This document shows, piece by piece, positions 8,000 through 15,957 of a stretch of DNA of 64,000 bases. The stretch comes from JAGVSV01 sp050952845. GTDB taxonomy: Bacteria > Bacillota > Clostridia > Christensenellales > Aristaeellaceae. The stretch's first letter is position 1. Every line of letters starts with the position of its first letter. The notes below the pieces were generated by a model that was not told the DNA's origin, made no database searches, and saw nothing but the letters and a program-made list of their open reading frames with translations. Where the stretch lies: positions 2,170,001 through 2,234,000 of the forward strand of contig JBMNLP010000001.1 in assembly GCA_050952845.1 (NCBI GenBank). The letters are read 5' to 3'. The position numbers and the translations under genes are program-made.

Positions 8000-10177
8000 A
8001 TGGATCACAAACAGGATAACTGCCCGGACATCATCTTTGACAACCAGACATTCCGGCTGGTTGTGGGGAGCGACGGGCTGGTAAAAAGCCTGGTTGTCAA
8101 AGAGAGCGGCGAGGAATGCCTGGTACATAACCAGGGCATTGCGCTGTTTTCAGCCACGCAGGAGCGGCCGTACAACAATGAGGTCAAACTGGCCCATCCC
8201 AACAAGAGGACAACCTATCAGGCCAATGCCATCCGCAGGGAGGGCAATCGCCTGATCGTGGGGTTTGAGATTGTGCCCTTTCAAGCCATTATTGAAATAA
8301 CGGAGCAGCCGGATTATATAGCCTTCCGGCTGGCGGATTTTGTGGCGGATACAGCCGATTATCCCATGCCGATGAGCCCGCCGCCGGTGGTAGAATTCCG
8401 GCTGTTTCAGCTGCCCGTCAAAAACCGGGAACACTTTGGCGCATGGCTCAATGTCAGCTGGGATGAGCAGGTGGCGGTGAATGTGCTGTCCACCTCGCTG
8501 TATGCCCGCATCGATGCCGAGCAACGCCAAGGCTACCGCGTGATGTACGCCGATGCGCTGCGCGACGTGCGCCTGCAGGGCACGGAAGCCGCCCTGATTG
8601 CCTGCCCGACGCACCGGCTGATGGACATGATCCAGATACTGGAGGAGGACTATGATCTGCCGCGCGGCGTGGCCAGCCGCCGCGATGCACGCATCAACGC
8701 ATCGATGTATTGGTCCAGCAATGCCACCCCGGAGAATATCCACGAACACATCGCCTGGATGAAAAAGGGCGGGTTCCGGATGATGCTGCTGTATTACACC
8801 TGCATGTTCAAGGAAAGCCGGGGGTACAGCCTGAACGGCAACTACGACTACCGCCCCGAATATCCCAACGGGCGGGAGGATTTGCGCGCCATGCTGCGCA
8901 CACTAAAGGAGCATGGCATTACGCCGGGGCTGCACATCCTGCAAACGCACATCGGTGTAAACAGCCGGTATGTGACGCCGGTGGCCGACCACCGGCTGCA
9001 CTTGAAGCGCCATTTCACGCTGGCCCAACCGCTGGACGACAAGGACACCGTGATCACAGTGGAGCAAAACCCCATCGGCAGCGTGATGGCGCAGGGCGCG
9101 CGGGTGCTGCAGTTTGGCGGCGAGCTGATTGCCTATGAAGCCCATACCACGCAGCCGCCCTATCAGTTTACGGGCTGCCGGCGCGGTGCATATAACACAC
9201 ATGTTGTGGCGCATCCCATGGGGCAGATTGGCGGCATCTTGGATGTCAGCGAGTATGGCGGCACCAGCGTATACCTGGACCAGCAGTCCAGCCTGGCTGA
9301 TGAAGTTGCCGACAAAATCGCCGATGCATATAACGCGGGGTTTGAGTTCTTGTATTTTGACGGCTCGGAGGGCACCAACGCGCCGTTTGAAATCTATGTG
9401 CCCCACTCTCAATACCGCATCTACCGCAAACTAAACCCGCCGCCCATCTTTACCGAAGGGGCGGCAAAGGCGCATTTCAGCTGGCACTATCAAAGCGGCG
9501 GCAATGCGTTTGATATTTTCCCGCCCGAAGTTTTCAAAGAGAAAATCCGGCAATTCCCCTGCGAGCAAGCGCCCCGCATGTTTGCCGATTTCACGCGGCT
9601 GAACTTCGGCTGGTGGGGGTTCTGGGCGCCGGGCACCCAGCCTGATATGGTGGAATACGGCACCAGCCGAGCGGCGGCATGGGATTGCCCTGTAACAATC
9701 CAGAGCAATATCCCGGCCTTCCAGGCGCACCCGCGCACCACGGACATCCTGGAGGTGTTCCGCCGGTGGGAGGATGTGCGCGCCCGCGGCTGGCTGACCG
9801 ATGCGCACAAGCAATTGCTGCGCAATCTGAAACAGGAGCACATCCTGCTGGTGGACGAAGCCGGACAATACGAGCTGCAGCCCTATGACCGCATTGCCGG
9901 TGCGGCGGGGGGCAGCGAGGACGTGCTGGCGTTTATATTAGAGCGCAAGGGGGAACGTATCGTCGTCTATTGGCACACTCATGGCGAAGCACAGCTGCGC
10001 CTGCCGCTGCATGCACAGGACATCCAGCTGGAGCAAGCCTTAGGCAACCCTGCCGCCCTTCCGCTGGAGCACAATGCCGACAGCACCACGCTGCCGCTGG
10101 GCAACCGCCTGTATGTGCGCAGCAGGCTGCCCAAGGAGGCCTTGATCCAGGCCTTTCAGCAGGCGAAGGTTTGCTGA
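8000..10177 (+). CDS. TIM-barrel glycoside-hydrolase-like protein
   Basis: 725-residue cytoplasmic protein (no signal peptide). Residues 1-210 are beta-rich, as in the N-terminal sandwich of clan GH-D enzymes; the middle is a barrel, with TPENIHEHIAWMKKGGFRMM opening it and GFEFLYFDGSEGTNAPFE near residue 450 carrying the expected strand-end acid, followed by RMFADFTRLNFGWWGFWAPG. The C-terminal part is again beta-rich. This points to a retaining alpha-glycosidase-like enzyme related to GH36-type families, but I cannot place it in a numbered family or name a substrate. It is translated from the same message as the serine acetyltransferase, a combination without an obvious metabolic link. Confidence 0.65.
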   Translation: MDHKQDNCPDIIFDNQTFRLVVGSDGLVKSLVVKESGEECLVHNQGIALFSATQERPYNNEVKLAHPNKRTTYQANAIRREGNRLIVGFEIVPFQAIIEITEQPDYIAFRLADFVADTADYPMPMSPPPVVEFRLFQLPVKNREHFGAWLNVSWDEQVAVNVLSTSLYARIDAEQRQGYRVMYADALRDVRLQGTEAALIACPTHRLMDMIQILEEDYDLPRGVASRRDARINASMYWSSNATPENIHEHIAWMKKGGFRMMLLYYTCMFKESRGYSLNGNYDYRPEYPNGREDLRAMLRTLKEHGITPGLHILQTHIGVNSRYVTPVADHRLHLKRHFTLAQPLDDKDTVITVEQNPIGSVMAQGARVLQFGGELIAYEAHTTQPPYQFTGCRRGAYNTHVVAHPMGQIGGILDVSEYGGTSVYLDQQSSLADEVADKIADAYNAGFEFLYFDGSEGTNAPFEIYVPHSQYRIYRKLNPPPIFTEGAAKAHFSWHYQSGGNAFDIFPPEVFKEKIRQFPCEQAPRMFADFTRLNFGWWGFWAPGTQPDMVEYGTSRAAAWDCPVTIQSNIPAFQAHPRTTDILEVFRRWEDVRARGWLTDAHKQLLRNLKQEHILLVDEAGQYELQPYDRIAGAAGGSEDVLAFILERKGERIVVYWHTHGEAQLRLPLHAQDIQLEQALGNPAALPLEHNADSTTLPLGNRLYVRSRLPKEALIQAFQQAKVC

Positions 10178-10198
10178 TTCTCATAAGATAAATATAAG

Positions 10199-10221
10199 GA
10201 CGGCATGGTTAGCCGTCTTTT
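10199..10221 (+). terminator. Rho-independent terminator after the GH-like gene
   Basis: GACGGC, loop ATGGTTA, GCCGTC, then TTTT, 21 bp after the stop codon. It separates this transcript from the convergent glpK end; on the opposite strand the same stem lacks a good T-run. Confidence 0.8.
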
Positions 10222-10261
10222 CTATGTAGTAAATCTGAGTTTCCGTATGCTGCTACAAACT

Positions 10262-11764
10262 CTAACCCCGCCGGTCAGCCCAGAACAGCGCGGTGTCTAC
10301 CGCACGCTTCCAGCCGGCGAGCAGGCCGCTTCGCTCCTCCGCCGGCATGGCGGGTTCAAAGCGTTTGCCCATCTGCCAGGCTGTGCCCGTCGCCTCCGGG
10401 CTATCATAAACGCCCACCCCGCAGCCAGCCAGCAGCGCAGCGCCCAGCGCCGTTGTCTCCAGCACCACAGGGCGGACAATGGGCACGCCCATGATATCAG
10501 CCTGAAACTGCATCAAAAAATCGTTGGCCGAGGCGCCGCCGTCCACCTTCATCGCGGGGGCGGACAGACCGGCATCCGAAGCCATGGCCTGGTATAGATC
10601 AGCCGACTGGTAGGCAATGGACTCCAGCGCCGCGCGGACGATATGCGCGCGGGATGTGCCGCGCGTCAGCCCCACCAGCGTGCCCCTGGCGTACATGTTC
10701 CAGTGCGGCGCGCCCAGCCCCGTGAAAGCGGGCGTCAGGTACGCGCCACCTGTATCGGGCACTGAGCGTGCCAGCGCTTCGCTTTCGGCCGCAGCGCCGA
10801 TCAGGCCCAGTTCATCGCGCAGCCACTGGATGGCAGCGCCCGCCACAAACACACTGCCTTCCAGCGCATAGGTCGGCTGCCCCTTCACACGCCACGCCAT
10901 GGTGGTCAATAAGCCGCCCGGGGATTCGCGCGGTTGGCTGCCCGTGTTCATCAGCATAAAGCAGCCCGTGCCATAGGTGTTTTTCACATCGCCGGGCGCA
11001 AAGCAAGCCTGGCCTAAGAGTGCGGCGTGCTGGTCGCCCGCCAGCGCCGCCACGGGGATCTCAATGCCCAGGATGTCCTTGCGCAGCATGCCGATCACCT
11101 GCGCCGAATCCACCACCTCGGGCAACATGGCACGCGGCACTCCCATCAGCTGCAGCAGGTCATCGTCCCAATCCTGCGTGCGCAGGTTGAACAGCATGGT
11201 CCTGGACGCATTGGTGGCGTCGGTGACATGGGGCGCCCCGCTCACCAGGTGCCGGGCCAGGAAGCTGTCCACCGTGCCGAAGCAAAGGTCGCCCCGCGCC
11301 GCCTTGTCGTGCAGCTGCAGCGTGTCAAGGATCCATTTGATTTTGGTGGCGGAAAAATACGCATCGGGCACCAGGCCGGTGATGGCCCGGATCGCGTCAG
11401 CGTGTCCCCCGCGCTTAAGTGCGTCCACATACGGCGCCGTGCGCCGGCACTGCCATACAATGGCGTTGTGGACGCACCGGCCGGTATCGCGGTCCCACAC
11501 CAGCGTGGTTTCCCGCTGGTTGGTGATGCCGATGGCGGCGATTTCGCCGGGGTTGATGCCCGCCTGGCGAACCGCCGCGCGCATGGACTCAATCTGCGTG
11601 AACAGGATGTCGTCGGGGTTATGCTCCACCCAGCCGGGCTGGGGATAGAGCTGCTGAAACTCCAGCGCAGCAATGGAGACCGGGTGCCCTTCCAGGGTGA
11701 ACAGCACAGCGCGCGACGAAGTGGTCCCCTGGTCCAGCGCCAGCAGATAGCGTTTATTCATCAT
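10262..11764 (-). CDS. glpK: Glycerol kinase
   Basis: Phosphorylates glycerol with ATP to sn-glycerol 3-phosphate in the cytoplasm. The 500-residue FGGY-family protein begins with YLLALDQGTTSSRAVLF (phosphate-binding strand) and keeps the family signatures GITNQRETTLVWDRDTGR near residue 77, NTYGTGCFMLMNTG near 265, and MKVDGGASANDFLMQFQADI near 405. Two adjacent ATGs can serve as start; a GGCGG lies upstream. It follows the PQQ-propeller gene by 32 bp in the same direction. No glycerol facilitator or glycerol-3-phosphate dehydrogenase is adjacent, unlike the usual glpFKD order. Confidence 0.96.
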   Translation of the reverse strand: MMNKRYLLALDQGTTSSRAVLFTLEGHPVSIAALEFQQLYPQPGWVEHNPDDILFTQIESMRAAVRQAGINPGEIAAIGITNQRETTLVWDRDTGRCVHNAIVWQCRRTAPYVDALKRGGHADAIRAITGLVPDAYFSATKIKWILDTLQLHDKAARGDLCFGTVDSFLARHLVSGAPHVTDATNASRTMLFNLRTQDWDDDLLQLMGVPRAMLPEVVDSAQVIGMLRKDILGIEIPVAALAGDQHAALLGQACFAPGDVKNTYGTGCFMLMNTGSQPRESPGGLLTTMAWRVKGQPTYALEGSVFVAGAAIQWLRDELGLIGAAAESEALARSVPDTGGAYLTPAFTGLGAPHWNMYARGTLVGLTRGTSRAHIVRAALESIAYQSADLYQAMASDAGLSAPAMKVDGGASANDFLMQFQADIMGVPIVRPVVLETTALGAALLAGCGVGVYDSPEATGTAWQMGKRFEPAMPAEERSGLLAGWKRAVDTALFWADRRG

Positions 11765-11796
11765 GATTACCGCCTGAAAAGTTGCTGTGCGCAGCG

Positions 11797-14457
11797 CTAT
11801 TCGATGCGCACGCCGTACATGAAGGAGTTGTTCTTCGAGCTGGTGCCGATGACTAAGATGTCGTTGTACACGGCGGGCGACCCTTCGATTTTCCCGCCAA
11901 TGTCAAGCTCCGTCGCAAACGCACCGGTTAAGGCATTCAGCATGGTCAGTTTGCCCGACTCGTCGCCCTGGATCACCCAAGCGTCGCCGGCTTCGTTGTA
12001 TACCGCCACAGGGGAAGAAATGGTCTTGGCTGCAAGCTCGTGCCGCCACACCTCGGCGCCGGTTTTCTTATCCAGCGCCACCATGGTGGCACCGCCATTT
12101 GCCGTCATGTTCAGCGTAAAGATGGCCAGGTGGCCGATGGACTTTTCGCCCACGATGGGGCTCGCTTTCAGGCCTGAGCGCTCCTGCCTGTCGTAGGTGC
12201 ACTTGATGTCGCTGTAGGCCCAAACTTCCTCGCCGGTCAGCGCGTCCAGGCGCCGCAGGGTAATCGGCTGTTTGTTGCGCAGCCTCTCCATGGCGGTGTT
12301 GCCCGTGTACAAGCCCAGGCTGCCGTCCTCATCAAAGCCCAGCGCAATGGCGGCGTCGGTGTTGTCGCCGCAATCCACCGCCCACACCGTCGTCATGGTA
12401 TCGGTGTCCACGCAGCGCAGGTAGCCATACTTGTCCGCCATGTAGACATACTTCCCATACATCGCGACGCTGGACTCTATGCTGACAGTGTTGTCGTTCT
12501 GCTTGCCCTTGCTCTGCAGGTGGGTAACCTCGGGGTCGATGGAGATGGTTTTTTTGTCCTGAAAGTCAAACTCCGAATGGAGCTTCAGCGTGTATAACAA
12601 GCCGTTCTCGCCGGCGATAATCATCGAGTCGCTGTTGCGGTCAAACAACGGCGTGCCGTCAAAGGCGCCGTTAGTGGAATACTGGCGCTGCTTGTCAGAC
12701 CGCCTGCCGTTGAGGAAATGCAGCTTGCTCTGGTCAATCAGGCTGTAGATGTATAGCCCGATATTGCCTGTCTTGCCGCCGGGCATCTTGGAGATGCCCT
12801 GACCAAAGGCAATCATCGGGCGGCCCAGGGTATCCACTGCCACACTGCCCTTGAGGGGGTAGCCGATGTCAATAGGGTCCCGCGTGGGCAGACCATCCAT
12901 CAAGTCCAGGAAATATACCTTGCCATCCTGTGCCGCGAAGATGACCTCTTTGAGCGCCTTGACGTTGATTTTGTCGGCGCTGATGTTCATCATCTCGCGG
13001 ATTTCCTTCGCCCATTTGACAATAGCTGGCTGGCCCGTCCAGCCGACGCCGTACACCGTGCCGCTGTCGGTGCGCAAGCTGCCGATTTCTGATTTCCACA
13101 GCACCGACAACCTGGGCACGCTGACGTTCGCGACGCCAAACGCCGCATTGCTGCGGAAGCAATTGCCCCTGAAAGTGAACACGCCGCCATCGTAGCGAAC
13201 ATACTCGCCGGGCGCCGGCATATCCAGTGCCACGTCCCTGGCCAGCTCCTTCACTTTTTTGCCCTGCCGGTAGACGTCATCCTTGAAGCTGAGCTTGACC
13301 GGGTCGGCATCGGCGTGCGCCGACACGGGGTGCAGCGGCATGGGCGTGCTGTCCGGCTGGACAACCACAGGCTTGGCTACCGCAGGAGGCTCTGGCGCCT
13401 GGTCCACCGGCGCCGGGGTTTCCTCTGTTGCTTCGGGAGACTCAGTGACTACTGGTTCCGGCGGCACAAAGATAGCGGGCGGATTGGTTTCCGGGCTTGA
13501 TGCAATGATCACAAAGGGTGATTCTGTGGCGGCGTCAGGCGTTTCCGGCGCCTGGCCGATCACAATCACGGCGGGTACGTCTTCCACTGCCTGAAGGGGC
13601 GGGGTGTCCGTCGCCGGCTGCTCCGGCTCAGGCGTGGCTTCCGGTTCCACCGTGGCTTCCGGTATAAAAGCCATCACCGGGACAGGCGTAGCCGTGGCTT
13701 CCGGCACAAAGGCAGCCACCTGGGTGGGAGCGAGCGTAGGCTCCAGCACCGTCATGGCGATGGTTTTGTCGCTGGCATACCATTGCTCGCTGCGCAGCAC
13801 CTCGGCGCGCAGCGTGCTGACCACTGCCTTGTCGAACACAATGCTCAGCGTCCAGACAGTGTTGTCCGGCGGGTTGATGCACTGCACGGCGCCGTTTAAC
13901 ACGTTGCCCACTTCATCGGTGATGCGCACGCCGTCGATGGCTGAATCCGCCGTGAAGGTGAACACCGTTTTGACGCCGATTAAGCTTTCGCCGGAAGGGG
14001 TTTCAAACTTGATGATGCGCGGCGGGTCCGGCTCCTTCAAGCCCACCAGGCTGCGCACGCCGTCAACAGCCGTCACCACAGCGCTGCGCGCCATGCCGAG
14101 CGCCCCGTCGGCATTGGCCGGCACAAAGAAATAGATCCCGGCCGTTGACACCGCCAGCAACAACACCAGAATCAGCGCAAGCCAGGGCCAACGGCGCGGC
14201 ACGATGTCGTCGTAGTATGCATCCTGTGGCTGGAACGTGCCGGGCGCGTATCGGTCATAGTCGTACGAGGTCGGCGCCATCCTGCCGGGATACCGCCCGG
14301 GAGGCGGCAGGGTGGAAGGCTCCGGCGCATCGTCCGGCTGGTACGCTGCCCGCCTGACAGGCTGCCCGGCATTGGCATCCGGACGCCGGTGGCGGTCGGA
14401 CCGCCTGTTGCGCGGCCGTCCGCCCTGGGCTTGTGGGTAGCTGTAATGCTCTTCCAA
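11797..14457 (-). CDS. Membrane-anchored PQQ-like beta-propeller protein
   Basis: 886-residue bitopic protein of unknown function. A Pro/Arg/Tyr-rich cytoplasmic tail (about 90 residues) leads to one membrane helix (RWPWLALILVLLLAVSTAGI), then an Ig-like domain, a long Pro/Glu/Thr linker (about residues 240-390), and a propeller with repeats such as GEVWAYSDIKC, GAEVWRHELAAKTISSPVAV and SGKLTMLNALTGAF. The propeller lies outside the cell and would bind or scaffold an unknown partner; enzyme-type PQQ-binding residues are not evident. I chose the TTG at 14457 because AGGGGG lies eight bases upstream; an ATG at 14526 in frame would overlap the glyQS end by 41 bp and has no ribosome site. Sits between glyQS and glpK on one strand. 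Confidence 0.75.
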   Translation of the reverse strand: MEEHYSYPQAQGGRPRNRRSDRHRRPDANAGQPVRRAAYQPDDAPEPSTLPPPGRYPGRMAPTSYDYDRYAPGTFQPQDAYYDDIVPRRWPWLALILVLLLAVSTAGIYFFVPANADGALGMARSAVVTAVDGVRSLVGLKEPDPPRIIKFETPSGESLIGVKTVFTFTADSAIDGVRITDEVGNVLNGAVQCINPPDNTVWTLSIVFDKAVVSTLRAEVLRSEQWYASDKTIAMTVLEPTLAPTQVAAFVPEATATPVPVMAFIPEATVEPEATPEPEQPATDTPPLQAVEDVPAVIVIGQAPETPDAATESPFVIIASSPETNPPAIFVPPEPVVTESPEATEETPAPVDQAPEPPAVAKPVVVQPDSTPMPLHPVSAHADADPVKLSFKDDVYRQGKKVKELARDVALDMPAPGEYVRYDGGVFTFRGNCFRSNAAFGVANVSVPRLSVLWKSEIGSLRTDSGTVYGVGWTGQPAIVKWAKEIREMMNISADKINVKALKEVIFAAQDGKVYFLDLMDGLPTRDPIDIGYPLKGSVAVDTLGRPMIAFGQGISKMPGGKTGNIGLYIYSLIDQSKLHFLNGRRSDKQRQYSTNGAFDGTPLFDRNSDSMIIAGENGLLYTLKLHSEFDFQDKKTISIDPEVTHLQSKGKQNDNTVSIESSVAMYGKYVYMADKYGYLRCVDTDTMTTVWAVDCGDNTDAAIALGFDEDGSLGLYTGNTAMERLRNKQPITLRRLDALTGEEVWAYSDIKCTYDRQERSGLKASPIVGEKSIGHLAIFTLNMTANGGATMVALDKKTGAEVWRHELAAKTISSPVAVYNEAGDAWVIQGDESGKLTMLNALTGAFATELDIGGKIEGSPAVYNDILVIGTSSKNNSFMYGVRIE

Positions 14458-14485
14458 CGCAATGTCCCCCTCAGGCGCCGGTAGC

Positions 14486-15874
14486 CTAAAAAGCAATCCT
14501 GCCGGCAATGTAGTGCTGCAGCTCATCTAATTTCACGCGGTCCTGCAGCATGGTGTCGCGGTCGCGCACCGTGACGGTGCCGGTTTCCGCGGTTTCAAAG
14601 TCCACCGTGATGCAAAACGGCGTGCCAATTTCGTCCTGTCGACGGTACCGCCTGCCGATGGAGCCGGTGTCGTCGTATTCCACCATGAAATGACGGCTCA
14701 GGTCGGCATATACCTGCCGGGCCTGATCGCCCAGCTTGTTCTTCTGCAGCGGAAGCACCGCCGCTTTATAGGGCGCCAGCGCCGGATGAAGGCGCAGGAC
14801 GACGCGGGTGTCGTTTTCCAGCTGCTCTTCCTCGTAGGCGTTGCATAGAAACGCCAGCGCCATGCGATCGACGCCCAGCGACGGCTCAACGACGTAAGGG
14901 ATGTAGCGTTCGCTGGTCACCGGGTCGATATACTCCATGTTTTCGCCGCTGTGTTGCTGGTGGGCCTTAAGGTCGAAATCGGTGCGGTCAGCAACGCCCC
15001 ACAGCTCGCCCCAGCCGAAGGGAAACAGAAATTCAAAGTCGGTCGTGGCGACGGAATAATGGGACAGCTCCTCCGGCTGATGGTCGCGCAGGCGGAGGCA
15101 ATCCTCCTTGATGCCCAGGTCCAGCAGCCACTGGCGGCAGAAATTGCGCCAGTATTCAAACCACGCCAAGTCTTCCCCGGGCTTACAAAAAAACTCCAGC
15201 TCCATCTGCTCAAACTCGCGGGTGCGAAATATGAAGTTGCCGGGCGTGATCTCGTTGCGGAACGACTTGCCGATCTGGCAGACACCCATGGGCAGCTTTC
15301 GGCGCGTGGCACGCAGAATGTTCTTGAAATTGACAAAGATGCCCTGCGCTGTCTCAGGGCGCAGGTAGATCTCAGCTGCGCTGTCCTCGGTGACGCCCTG
15401 GAAGGTTTTGAACATCATGTTGAATTTACGAATGGGCGTAAAATCGTGCTTGCCGCAGGACGGGCAGGGCACGCCATGCTCGGCAATGTACTGCTCGAGC
15501 CTGCCGGCTTCCCATCCATCGGCTTGCAGGGCCTCGCCCTTGTTTCGGGCATGGTCCTCCACCAGATGATCAGCCCGGAAGCGCGCCTTGCAGGCGCGGC
15601 AATCCATCAGGGGGTCGTTAAAGCTGCCGACGTGTCCGGATGCCACCCACACATTGCGGTTCATCAGGATGGCGCTGTCTAAGCCAACGTTGTGCTCGGA
15701 CTCCTGCACAAATTTCTTCCACCAGGCACGCTTGACGTTGTTCTTGAACTCCACGCCCAACGGCCCGTAATCCCATGTGTTGGCAAGCCCGCCGTATATG
15801 TCGCTGCCCGGGAAAATATAGCCGCGCACCTTGCACAGCGCGACCAGTTTGTCCATTGTCAATGCCTCCGGCAT
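14486..15874 (-). CDS. glyQS: Glycyl-tRNA synthetase, single-chain (alpha2) type
   Basis: Charges tRNA-Gly in the cytoplasm. The class II core is clear: motif 1 region GGLANTWDYGPLGVEFKNN, motif 2 FRNEITPGNFIFRTREFEQM, motif 3 VEPSLGVDRMALAFL, and a C-terminal anticodon-binding domain ending DELQHYIAGRIAF. The 462-residue length fits the dimeric eukaryote/Thermus-like form. Start ATG 15874 follows AGGGGG; an ATG 18 bp further in (15856) behind GGAGG is equally possible, and an upstream TTG at 15901 is weaker. A zinc-type cluster (CRACK near residue 95 and CPSCGKHDF near 140) is present. It follows pheT by 83 bp in the same direction. Confidence 0.95.
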   Translation of the reverse strand: MPEALTMDKLVALCKVRGYIFPGSDIYGGLANTWDYGPLGVEFKNNVKRAWWKKFVQESEHNVGLDSAILMNRNVWVASGHVGSFNDPLMDCRACKARFRADHLVEDHARNKGEALQADGWEAGRLEQYIAEHGVPCPSCGKHDFTPIRKFNMMFKTFQGVTEDSAAEIYLRPETAQGIFVNFKNILRATRRKLPMGVCQIGKSFRNEITPGNFIFRTREFEQMELEFFCKPGEDLAWFEYWRNFCRQWLLDLGIKEDCLRLRDHQPEELSHYSVATTDFEFLFPFGWGELWGVADRTDFDLKAHQQHSGENMEYIDPVTSERYIPYVVEPSLGVDRMALAFLCNAYEEEQLENDTRVVLRLHPALAPYKAAVLPLQKNKLGDQARQVYADLSRHFMVEYDDTGSIGRRYRRQDEIGTPFCITVDFETAETGTVTVRDRDTMLQDRVKLDELQHYIAGRIAF

Positions 15875-15957
15875 ATACCCTACCCCCTGTGTTTGTTCCA
15901 ATCAATCATAGTCATTATGCTGTATATTGTCAAGAAATCGCAATTATACCAACCTTG

